A stretch of DNA of 64,000 nt from NCBI RefSeq assembly GCF_029227915.1, contig NC_079876.1, forward strand, positions 32,843,828-32,907,827. Reading direction: 5' to 3'. Below the pieces are notes generated by a model. It saw only the letters and a list, made by a program, of their open reading frames with translations. It was not told the origin of the DNA and made no database searches. A program made the position numbers and the translations under genes. Shown one piece after another: positions 1 to 10,680 of this stretch. Within the stretch, counting starts at the first letter, position 1. Each line of letters starts with the position of its first letter. This stretch comes from Hydractinia symbiolongicarpus (taxonomy: Eukaryota; Cnidaria; Hydrozoa; Anthoathecata; Hydractiniidae).

Positions 1-1865
1 TTTGACGTCAGGAGCGTATTTTCAACTAAGCCTGCCGTTTGATCATTTGCTATTACGGGCAGTGATTTATGCAAGCCATAGCTTCATAAATAAGTGACAT
101 CTCAGTTATTTGCACAGAAGTCATTTTCTCAAAGGTTTGCATGGTTTTGTAAAATTTCCACCAATGTTATATCATTGCCAGCCTATCTTCGCGCCCTTGC
201 GTACAAACAACAATTTTAGTACAGAAATTTTACGTCAAGCCAATAAATATAACGTGTTAAAATGTAATTTTTTTTCTAAGAAAAAGAACTGATTGCGGAA
301 AGGTGTTTTAAGCGTCGATTTTTCCTTTGTATTTATTGGTAATCTAAGCGTGGACGAAATAAGTTCATGCTATTGCACAGGAATTTCTAACGCGTGAAAC
401 AGATTTTCTTCAATGTAATTCCACTTAAGGCATGGTAAATAAAAAGCTTGTCTAATACGACGCTTCTCAACAGAATAATGTTTTGCGCTTATGTATACAA
501 TTTCTTATCAATAACTACCGCATCTATCAAGCTATCATCTAGGAATATATAGGAAAAGATAGCATGGTTAAAATCAATTAAAATCGTGTAGTATATAATG
601 GTCTGTTCTACTTCGCACAGAGCACAAATATTTGCAAAAAAAGTTTCTTAGTGACAATTTATAGGCGAAAATAAATTGGTGTCCGTTTGATTTTTCTTTC
701 TGGTTTAGTCAAACTTATTCACACCTAGCATAACTGATTAGTGTAAAGCTCTATGCTGATTAGCTAAACTTCAGCAAGAAGTTTAATCTGCTTCTGTTAG
801 CTATATGCGTATCATTTTGTAATAGAAAACGCCACTATAATCACGCCTATATAATTAAAGCAGTACTACTTGTCAGTAAAAAATAACCATGTATGACGAT
901 ATACTCACTAAATACACTTCAGCACACCACACCATCAACATGTCCTACAAACTGATCAAACACCAACAACCGTTTTCATATAAAAAATATGACCGTGACG
1001 TACAACTAAAGCGGAATTAATTCATATTAATTCATATCACAACGAACAGCAGCACTTCCGAAACCGTTTACTCAATTTATACGACTTGACCTAAACGGAG
1101 TTCACTTCTCGGTCCTTGTATATCAGAAAATTTTAATCGTTCTCTCCTATGTTGTTAATACCCGTTGTTTAAAAAACTTCCTCGCTGCTTTGACTGCGTA
1201 GATTATCTGTATTCTAAGAACTATAAAAATAAAATAGTATTTATAAAAATCGGCGCTCGTATAATTGGTTGCACAGAAGTACTTATGTTTTTTTCTCCGC
1301 AATCTATTTTTAGTCCTTTTATATTGCATGTTGCAACTGGTGTTAGCGTCAAATTAAAAATTGTTAACTAGGCTTATGCAACATAGTGGAAAGAAAAATC
1401 TCTTCCCACCGAGCTCTATGTTTAAAAAAGAAACAGGTGATATACTATGTTTTTGACACCATTTGTAGCGGATGAAATTAATTGTAATTGAATTACATTA
1501 TGGGTACAAGTTTAATAATTTTTCTCGTTCCTCCCTTAAAACATGTTAGGCCTGAAATATCACCTAGCAAAATAATAAAGTGTCTTGATTACGACTGCTC
1601 ATGCGCTATTTTTCTCTTGTTCATGTTAAAAAAACGTTTTGCGCCGTTCTCAAACGATAATAAGATGACTTTATCACATCACCACTTATGCACACCGCCA
1701 CTTGCGCAATCAAATCTTAACAATACTAACTCTCACAGTCGATTGCTCTAGCGCTACCGCACCACAATACATGACGTCTGGCTGGCATAGCACAAGTTGT
1801 ATGGCAGTCATGTATTAACCAAACAACACCATAGCGACATTTTCTTTAAAGAAATAACTTGACAT
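1..1865. repeat. Macrosatellite block A, copy 1
   Basis: Non-coding block that recurs at 10681-13412 and 18001-19560. Shared landmarks are GCAAGCCATAGCTTCATAAA near the start, the pair TTTGCACAGAAGTCATTTTC, and a stretch around 1760-1865 that matches 13268-13412. The window opens inside the block, so its left edge is unseen. The B blocks further right carry weaker versions of the same order of motifs, so A and B are diverged members of one repeat family. No reading frame is kept between copies. Confidence 0.8.
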
Positions 1866-2860
1866 AAAACTTTCGTTTTCGTAAGAGGTCTTTTAAATTA
1901 GTCTGATAGCTTTCCGCTGTTCAGAGGTTCATAACAGTAGTCTTATATAACTTCTTTTATTTATCTTATAACCAGTGTTGTTCAACCAAATTTCTTTCGA
2001 TTCCTCGTAACATATCATCAATGTATCGACTGCATAATGTTACATTCATTTATTTCGTGCTATTCAACCAGACATTGACTGACATGGGAACCGTAACCCA
2101 TTGTATAACTATTTATTTGGTCGTATTACTACAAACAAATAATCCAGATCTTTATAAATGTTACCTTGTCAACGGAAGATTCCCAGAGTAAGATGTATTT
2201 GTATCATATTCAAAACAGGTATTTCATTTCCAAATTAGTGCTACTGTTATCATTATTATTTTAAAATTTACGTTTTCTACATAATTATTTTACTTTTAAC
2301 TTTATATATGTATTATTTACTTCATTTTTATCATTATTTTATAATTTTTATTTTATTGTTTTATTATATACTTTTATTATACTTTTATATTATCTTATTT
2401 TTTATTATTTTATTCTGTACTTTTATCACTATTTCTTTTAATTTTAACTTTTTTATGTATTCTTTACTTCATTTTTATTACCTTTATCATTATTTTATGT
2501 TTTATTGTTTTGTTGTATACTTTTATCGTTATATTCTTTTATTATATTCTGAACTTTTATCATTATTATTTACCTTTTATATGAATTCTTTTACTTCATT
2601 TTAATCATTATTTTATAATTTTAGCTAAATTTTATTAATTATTTTAACTTTTATGCTTATTATTTAAAATTTTAACTTTTATCAGTATTATATAATTTTA
2701 TATTTCATTAATATACTTTATCAGTTTCATCATTGTAATTTTAAAAGTTTTCCTTTGTTTTCGATTTTCCTATTTCATTAAATATTCTGTTGTTAAAAAT
2801 GTTAAGATTATTTTGCTGTTGTTAGGAATAACATTTTTTTTTGAGAAAATTCCGCGAATG
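1866..2860. other. Non-coding, T/A-rich filler
   Basis: No gene seen. From about 2250 to 2720 the plus strand is a degenerate array of short T-rich units of the type TTTTATCATTATTTTAT. The long open frame across it is only a product of low complexity. Confidence 0.6.
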
Positions 2861-2869
2861 TAGAGTGAA

Positions 2870-3470
2870 TTCCATCTCCTCCATTCTGTTTTAACAAAAG
2901 TGTTGTTGCCACTTAAAATTTGTTGCTATGGGTAAATTCTTCCAACACCCGAATTTTGTTGCTGATTTTTAAAATTTGTTACGATAGGTGAATTCCACCT
3001 CCCTAATTTTGTTCTTTCTGTTTAAAATTTGTTGTTATGGGTTAATTCCATCGGTCCAATTTTGTTGCCACTTAAAATTTGTTGCTATAGGTGAATTCCA
3101 TCTCCCTGATTTTCTTGCTGCCATATAAAATTTGTTGCTATAGGTGAATTCCATCTCCTAATTTTGTTGTTGTGTTGTTTCTGTTTAAAATTTGTTGTCA
3201 TAAGTTAATTCCATTTGCCCAATTTTGTTGTTACTTTTATAATTAGTTGTTCCGGGTGAATTCCAGCTCCCCTTTGTTTTTGTTGTTGTTTAATTTTCGA
3301 TGGGTGAATTCCAGCTCCCCTTTGTTTTTGTTGTTGTTTAATTTTCGATGGGTGAATTCCAGCTCCCCTTTGTTTTTGTTGTTGTTTAATTTTCAATAGG
3401 TGAATTTCACCTCCCCATCAATTTTACTTTTGAAAAATACTGTTGTTTCTATTTGGTGAACTCCATCTCC
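2870..3470. repeat. Minisatellite, 48-bp exact core with older ~60-bp units
   Basis: Tandem units carry GGTGAATTCCA followed by CTCCC and a run of TTGTTG. Three near-identical 48-bp units begin at about 3254, 3302 and 3350. Upstream, from about 2870, older units of 55-65 bp have the same core (AAAATTTGTTGCTATAGGTG) with many changes. The pattern is expansion at one end of an old array. The open frame on the minus strand with repeated KQQQKQRGAG follows from the 48-bp period being a multiple of three. Confidence 0.85.
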
Positions 3471-3945
3471 CATCACAAAAATATTTTTGTATATAATTAA
3501 TTATAATTTTTCTACGTTCTTAGAATAATTTATAATAAATTTTTTTTATATATATATAATCAATTTACAACAAAAAGATTTTTTTGTATATAATAAACTT
3601 TTCGTTACGAGTTTTTATTATGAGTTTTAAATATTGAAAAAAGTGCCACATTTTTCATCAAGTCAACTTATTATCAAAACGTGCTTTTGTTTCCACAACA
3701 TACAATACAAGTACAGTTAATAATATCAGCAAAAAAGCCTTTACATGTATTTATTCAATTTCTTTATTAAAAAATATGCCAATATATAAATATTGTTCCC
3801 TTAAAAAAAACTTGCCACATATCAACATTTTCAACAGTTGATTAAACCTCTATACAATTTGTATCTTGAAAGAGTAAACTTTTTCCAGAAAGGCAGTTTT
3901 TTAAGTTGTTCAGTTAATAAATAGTTAGTTTACTTCTTGAAATAG
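3471..3945. other. Non-coding AT-rich spacer
   Basis: No gene or recognised repeat. There is a short TA run near 3547-3560 and several poly-A and poly-T tracts. Confidence 0.5.
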
Positions 3946-3949
3946 TTAC

Positions 3950-4123
3950 CTTTGAAATGAACTTTTCATTGCCATGTGTACCTAATTTCGACAATTTGCC
4001 GTTTATGTTGTCAAAGCTGTGTTTACCAAAAGGCGTATTTGCAGAAAGCTCATGGCATCGGATATTGTTCTCTATACAAAGGTATAATTCTAAATAACTT
4101 AAATTACTCTGTTTTTCAAACAT
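3950..4123 (-). CDS. Candidate exon, unrecognised
   Basis: The minus-strand frame gives an ordinary, non-repetitive peptide with two cysteines (CIENNIRCHELSAN) and a polar C-terminal half. The frame meets a good splice donor at its low-coordinate end (AAG followed by GTAACT at about 3949). It could be one exon of a minus-strand gene that also includes 4640-4885. The cysteine spacing loosely recalls PAN-type modules, but I cannot assign a family. It may equally be part of a decayed gene or chance. Confidence 0.25.
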
Positions 4124-4639
4124 TTGATTTTTTAATATTTACGTCTGATACTTACTAATTTCTTAAAAGTCCCAATCTTTACTTCTAAATACACAATGTG
4201 GTATGTATTTCTCAAACTGAACCCTTTTTTCTTTGTTATGATATTTATGTGTTACCATTTTATTGTAAAATTTTTAGAAACAAAACAAAACAAAAACAAA
4301 AAAGGACCAGAAGAAATATCCTGCACCTGATGTGCTGCCATGAACATATAGTACAAGTTTGCGGTTGACTTATGGACTTAAAAAATTTAATATAAGGTAT
4401 CACTTTATTTCTTTTTACATTTTGTTCTTTCTTGTACACAATATATACACAATCAGTTCGAAAATCTATGATACGCAAGTTTGCGATACAGCAATGCAAC
4501 TACTCATCTTCACAGTATATTTGCATAATTGTGTTCCCATTAAAATACATTTTTGTGTTTCCAATAGATCGTGTTGAAATTGCCCAATTTGAATTGTTGC
4601 TACACGATATATCATTCACATGAAAGATTGTCAACTAAT

Positions 4640-4885
4640 CACTTCTGCGTTTTGGGACATGTTAACATATATGACATTGTACAATTCGTCATACACCTTA
4701 CAGACGGTTGACGGTTCAGTGATAGTTGGTAAGCTTGTGCCAAACATTCGCCATCAGGATGAAAAACCGTTGTATAAACTGCTGACGGGTCAGAATATAC
4801 AAGTCTAAAGAGAAAAGTGACTTTCTGAGTAGGGGCAAGCACGAAGACATCATTGATATCTTGCTCAGTGGTCCAATCAAGCGCT
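4640..4885 (-). CDS. Candidate exon, unrecognised
   Basis: About 82 codons are open on the minus strand. The composition is protein-like: a hydrophobic beta-like stretch (FVLAPTQKVTFLFRLVY) and then three cysteines in the last third. A possible acceptor (CTGCAG) lies just before it and a weak donor (AAGTGATT) just after. It lies upstream of the 3950-4123 fragment on the same strand, so the two may belong to one gene or pseudogene. No start codon context or family match supports it. The opposite strand is also partly open here, which lowers confidence. Confidence 0.25.
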
Positions 4886-4890
4886 GTCAC

Positions 4891-6400
4891 GGTTTTTGCT
4901 GCAGTATTTTACCAACTTACCAGTTGCAACTGAAGAAGCTATGTTGCGTAAAAAGAAAATAGGAGTAACTACATCGCAATGCAGATTGTACTAGTCTTTG
5001 ACAAAAGGTGGAAGTTTCTTTCAAAGAATAACAAGCCGCAAAAGAACTTCTGCATTCTTTCAGTGATAAAAAGTAATGGAGAAGTAATGGATTTTAGGCG
5101 TACTGAAACAAACAGTTGTGAATGGTAAAACATGCGGATTGGTGAAATTTACCATGCTTGGGATCTGGTGTGTTACCTTGAGTTAGCATCCCTTGCCTGT
5201 TGCAAGACACCAGTTATATGTATTGGCACTATCCGCAATAACCAATAATTTTTGTTAAACGTATACAATAATTCAAATGTTATATTTAATGAATTTCTTT
5301 CTGGAGCTTTTCCGTTATTACCATCCTCGATTGTGGACACAAATCGCACCATAAATGATGTTATTCCACTTCATCATGCGTTGTACATTACGTAAAAAGG
5401 TTTTGCTTTAATTTTATCTCATGAAATAACATTCTATGAGTTGCTATTGTTGTGGTTAAACATTCACATTCGAATTGTACAGATTAAATCTAAGCCATAC
5501 TGCACGATTCCACATGAAGTTTAATTGACAATTTATTGGGTTCTATAGTAAAGCTGTGGCTATGCTTTCATGTTTTTCTAGTTTGCATGAGAGCATTGAC
5601 GTACTGGCAGTACTCCTACTTATAACAGTATCAATTACCAATTAATTGTGGTATCTGAATATGGATAGACGTCTTGCGCCACATTTAATGCGGTAATCAG
5701 TACGGCACAGCTATGTCAAAAATGTCTCATGTTTTATTCATTGTCTCGCAAAGAGGTAAGCTTCTGTCATTTTAATAATTTGTTACGCTAAAGAATACTG
5801 CATGTTTTCTTATTGTGTTAAAACTAATTTTTCTTCAAACACTGCGTCTTATTTTATGGCTTAACTAAGACAAATTATGTCTAAATAATTTTCTCATCTT
5901 TGCATTGAATACAACCTCAAAACGTTGCCATACTTAATTCTGTTGAAATTTATTTTACCTGCCAGTCTTTACCACTAAGTGGACAATCCGTAATAAAATT
6001 AGATGAAGTTCCAGCAACATTTTCATCAGAAAGACAAATTATTTCCTGGCAGTATTAAAGGTTTAACACACAGCTTAATCATTGTAGGTTCTGATGGACA
6101 TTGCAGAAGTACGAAAACAACTGCACTTTTGCAATCTGACAACACTGGTTAAATGCTGTTGGTGGAAAAACATGCCGCGTGAATGAAATCTCCTGCGGAG
6201 TTTGATCAATTACTTAGCAGTTATATTTAGTTCTAAAGAAATGTAATTATGATGAAAGTTGTTTGTTGTGACAACTTATTGTAATATTGTTTTATAATAA
6301 CATATTAATGAAGTTGCTTTTACTGACACTGTTGCAATAAATTGAAAAATAATTAAAAGTTGTTTATTGCCAGGAAAATTTTTCTGGGGATTTAAAAAAT
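4891..6400. other. Non-coding, possible tiny exons
   Basis: No gene that I can defend. A splice-bounded plus-strand segment at about 6090-6151 and a minus-strand one at about 5175-5230 are open, but both are too short to judge. Confidence 0.4.
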
Positions 6401-6731
6401 ATGTTGTTTACAATGTCTTTGTTAACTGTGACACCTTATCAATATTGTTCTACTTTTTTCTGTTTTGTTAACATTTCACATCTGGGTCAATATCGTCCTA
6501 TACGGAAACTGCGGAAAACATTTGAACCTCTGACGAACTTAAACCTCAATCAAGGTGAAGAAGATGAATATTATATTTTGCATGAAACTTCTATAACAAG
6601 GAACACGTACCAACTGCGCCAGCCTACCTGAATATTTGATTTCAAGCTTAAATAAATCAAATGTAGGTATTGGAGTTTTTTCCTATTAATCGATGTATTT
6701 TAATTTATTTTAATTTATTTTCTCTATTTAG

Positions 6732-6855
6732 TGTGAATACTTCAACATACAAACAATTTTGCACAGTCGTTACAATTATTGAAGAAAAGATTCAATTTAA
6801 AGTTAACAGAAACTGCGTTTCTCCGTCACAATGGCAAGATCAAATTCTATGCAAG
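6732..6855 (+). CDS. Candidate internal exon, unrecognised
   Basis: A 124-bp segment has a pyrimidine-rich acceptor (TTTCTCTATTTAG) and a donor (GCAAG followed by GTGATA). It encodes about 41 residues with normal composition, including IIEEKIQFKVNRNCV. An open stretch at about 6480-6630 just upstream (ending TSITRNTYQLRQPT) may be another piece. The sequence around 6590-6680 has relatives at 10520-10615 and 17700-17813, where a frame with LTVG(V/I)GIS runs into a GGTAATAATATTC donor. No family is assigned; it could be a relic of a gene caught in the macrosatellite. Confidence 0.3.
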
Positions 6856-6919
6856 GTGATAATATATTTTGTTATCAGTTTTGTTCTAAAATTTTAACCC
6901 GAAATATCTGATATTCTGA

Positions 6920-8194
6920 TAAAAAAATGTTCTTATAACAAAGATTCGTAAAGTTTCAGAAATGTGTAGCTACTTAATTTATAAATAACATGTTTTAGTT
7001 CGATGAGTATCCAGATCAGTTAAACCGTCCTAACGATCATCTCAGTTCTTTGCACAAAATTCACTTTCTTCAAGGTCTGTATGGTTTTGAATATTGAAAT
7101 TTAAATTTCAATATTTTATGTGCGTAGAAATCTTTGCGCGCTGGCGCACAAACAAAAAATTTAGTACAAGAATTACACGCCAAGCGGCTCACTTGAATAT
7201 TAAAACGCGCAAAATACGTTCATGATACTATTACACTAGAATTTATTACGCGCGCAATAAGTGTAATACCAGAAAGACGTTTATAGGCAATTCAGACCGC
7301 GGAGAGACATGGCGATAAAGAGCTTGTCTGATACGGCCCTTTTTAACAAAATAATGTTTTTGCGCTTATGTGTAAGGTTAGAATCAATTAGAATCTTTAA
7401 CGTTTTCCTTCTCTGCTCTTCTTATTTTTGGTTTTAGTCAGTCTATTTACAACTAGCATGACTGATAGGAATGGAGGCCTATGGTTGTTGCGTACAGCTC
7501 AGCAACATGTTTATATGACATGACAATAAACTTATCTTGCCACTAAATACACTTATACAGAACACAACCAACACACTATACAAACTGCACACTATACAAA
7601 CTGATCAAAAACATACGACCGATTTCATCTCAACAATATCATACCGTCCGTACAATTAAAGCTATAAAAACATCACAAGTCATGTTCAATATCCTAACGA
7701 ACAGCAGCAGCAGTTTGTTTGTTTGTTTGCATGTTTATTTGTTTATTTTGTCCTGTATATAAACAGCTTGTTGACGGTGCAAGTACGACCAACAAAGTTC
7801 TAGGTTGATCTCAACATTAAAACTCGATATTTTTTCTTAATTCAATAAGTATCAATAATCCTGCCGTTAAAACCTTAAGTCATAGTTTTCATTGCATGCA
7901 GCAACTTTTTCCCTTTTTTGGTCTAGTCTCTCACTAAACACATGTTAAACTTGAAATATTATCCATCAAAAGGATTAAACTTTCCAGACTATTTATGCAC
8001 TTACGTACAGCGCCAATGCGCAATTAAATTTATCAATACTCACCCAATTTATCAATACTCACCCAATGCACGTCCTTCCAACGATATCCAACCATTTCAG
8101 TCTATATATTTACCACGGCAAACATAACCATGTACCGCTCCACCGACTGTGCAAAGTACAAACTAAAGGAGGAATTAAACCATTTTAATCTAAA
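6920..8194. repeat. Macrosatellite block B1, copy 1
   Basis: Matches 14425-15545. The clearest shared stretch is around 7240-7350 against 14440-14550 (TTATTACGCGCGCAATAAGT, then AGACGTTTATAGGC). Block-wide order also agrees: a GTTTGTTTG run, CAGACTATTTATGCAC, then a CACGTCCTTCCAAC tail. No conserved reading frame. Confidence 0.75.
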
Positions 8195-8248
8195 AAAAGT
8201 TCTTATAACAAACATGTGTGTTTACACATGTTTGTTATAAGAACTTTT
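8195..8248. repeat. 25-bp perfect inverted repeat with 4-nt loop
   Basis: The arm AAAAGTTCTTATAACAAACA continues with TGTGT, has the spacer GTTT, and is then followed by its exact reverse complement. It sits exactly at the B1/B2 border of copy 1. The matching border in copy 2 (about 15520-15560) has only the left arm motif and no hairpin. Confidence 0.9.
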
Positions 8249-9300
8249 GGACATGTGTAGCTACTTAATTTATAAATAACATGTTTTAGTTCTAAGAGGA
8301 TCGAGACGGTTCGCATGCGTTTGTAAACTTCAATATTTCATGTGCGTACAAATGTTTGCACACTTGCGCACATAAAAAAGAATTAGCACAGTAATTACAA
8401 TTGGTGAAAATGAATTGCTTCCCATTTAATTTCAGGTCATTGGTTTATTTTTGATTTTCAGTCTATTTACAATCGCACCTATAAAATCGTAGCAGTACTA
8501 ATTTTGTCAAAAAATAAAATGTAATGACGATATGCTCACTAAATGCCCTTAATCGAAACAAACAGCAGCAGTTTGTTTGTTTGTTTGTTAGTTGCCTGTT
8601 TCTACGTTTTTCTTTGTATATAAAAAAATTTACTCCACAATCTATATAAACTGCGTACAAAGTTGTTTATTACTTCATTGTATGCATCAACTGGCGTTAG
8701 CGTACTTTTTTTACTGCAGTGTTGTAATGATGTTCTCATAGTTTTTGACTAAGCTTGTGCTACATAGATAAAAAGAGTATTGTTTTCTGAGCCAGTTCCA
8801 TGTTTAAAAACAGCAGGAGCAGTTCGTTCTTCGACGTCATGTAAAGCGGACTTGCAAGTTAATTGTAATTGTATTACTGTAATTTATTAGTTTAATTGGC
8901 CTAGTCTCTGACTAAAAACATGTTAGACCTGAAATATCATCTAGGAAAAGGATTGAACTGTCCAGACTATTTATGCACTTACATGCAGAGCCAATTTGCC
9001 ATTGAATTTTCTCCATACTCAATAACTGATGCAACACGCCACCAAATGCACGTCCTTTCAACGATATCTAACACTTTCATCGATATACTTATCATAGCAA
9101 GCATAACCATGTACCGTTCCTCTCATTGCTAACACGCCACCGACTGTGTATAATAAAAATTAACGGAAGGAATTCAACCGTTTCAATCTAAACATTTACC
9201 ATGACAGAGAAACCGTATATGTAATGTGGGCCTACTACAAGTGCTAGTGATGGTTCTGAGAGGTTTCTTAGACATTTTGCGGCTTCATCTAAATTTCACT
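8249..9300. repeat. Macrosatellite block B2, copy 1
   Basis: Matches 15546-16430. Shared landmarks are GGACATGTGTAGCTACTTAA or close forms at the start, CATGTTAGACCTGAAATATC, and a shared tail around 9190-9300 against 16280-16390 (CCTACTACAAGTG/CCTACTACTGGTG). B2 is itself a diverged relative of B1. Confidence 0.75.
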
Positions 9301-10680
9301 TTAAATATTTCATTAGGCCGTGTTATATTAAGCAAATATCACACATCGATTTAAAGGTTAATTAAAAACATGTGCAACAAAATGCCTAAATCATTGCCGT
9401 ATAATAGATATCTACCACAATATTTCAATTCAAAATAATAAAAGGACAGCTTGTCTAAGAGAATAAATTCATAATCACAAAAATCAATCATTTTGATATT
9501 ATGTATAAAAAAGCAGCGCAAGCGTGCCGAGCATGATATAATGCAGCGTTTAGGTTGATTATAACGACATCAACCATTTCGTCGCGTTAAAAACAGTAAC
9601 TGTGGAAAAATGTCCTTTTGCAGTTTATAAAATTCTTCTCTAAAATATACACCGTGTATTTATAGGAATAGTGTTTTTTGATTTCAGCCTTGATGTTCTT
9701 AACTTCTGGAAAAATGCTATGTTAATTGTTCTTAACATATTCTTAGCATGGCTATGGCCTAAAGATATATAATGCTTTAGTATAGGACGAACCATGTTCT
9801 TATATAATGTTTTAATAAAATAAAGGCTACTATAACTTCCTGTAGCTAATGGAAAATTAATAGAAACAACAGAAAATTACCTTTTACAGTTTATATAAAT
9901 TCTTTTTTATGATGTACTCGCTGTTTTTATGAGAATAGTGTGTTTTCGTTTCGGCCTCCATGTTCTTATACAATATTTTAATAAAATGAAGGCTGCTATA
10001 AGTTGCTGTAACTTGCTAAAAAAGCGCTGAAATGAAATATTTTCCGGTTCAAGACACCACAAGCAATTTAATGTTTAACGGAAAATTTACGTCCGAATGT
10101 TAAGACGGTTAAAAAACTGGTATTTACCTAAATTCATTTCTCTACCAGATAATCCAAACAACACCTGTTTTTCGTTCGTTCAGTAGGTGGCTTGCTAGCG
10201 ATTTTAACTATATTACTAACTTTCGGTTCACGAATTGGAAGCGTATACAATTGTTTGATACATTTTTAATAAGTTTTCTTTGTGATGTTATATCATCGTA
10301 CGTTTTTCTTTTTTAAAAAAAGGTATTTCTAACTAACAACACTAACTTCGTTCGACAACAACGAATTGCATTCATATTCGAACCCGAAAGATTTTCTATA
10401 AAAGTAAGCAACCTGGGTCACATCATAAAAAAATGGCAGATATGATTTGCTCACGCAAGGGGATTATTATTTAACAATTATCATTTTTATTCTTGTTACT
10501 ATAACACAGAACATAGAGTTGGTCCTGCCTGGTTACCTAAGTTTGATTTCAAAATTAAACGAACATATTAACCGTAGGTATTGGAATTTCAATTAAATCT
10601 GTGATTCTATGGAAGGTAATAATATTCTTTGTTATTAATTTTGTTGGAAAGGTTATGTGCCTAAACCTCTGATGACATCA
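9301..10680. repeat. Macrosatellite block C, copy 1
   Basis: Matches 16431-18000. Shared stretches include CCTAAATCATTGCCGTATA, GTGCCGAGCATGATA, and a strong match of 10280-10440 to 17323-17475 (TTCGTTCGACA). The last 100 bp carry the exon-like LTVGIGIS frame ending in a splice-donor-like GGTAATAATATTC at 10616. Confidence 0.75.

Noticed and set aside
2308-2604. 98-codon Tyr/Phe/Leu-rich frame resembling membrane segments
   Set aside because: T/A-rich low-complexity repeat; no start context or family.
3205-3396. Frame with repeated KQQQKQRGAGIHP
   Set aside because: Product of the 48-bp minisatellite, whose length is a multiple of three.
7942-9132. Similar frames LKYYPSKGLNFPDYLCTY / LKYHLGKGLNCPDYLCTY in B1 and B2
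   Set aside because: Similarity follows from the blocks being DNA repeats; the second copies at about 15270 and 16025 lack the start or are broken.
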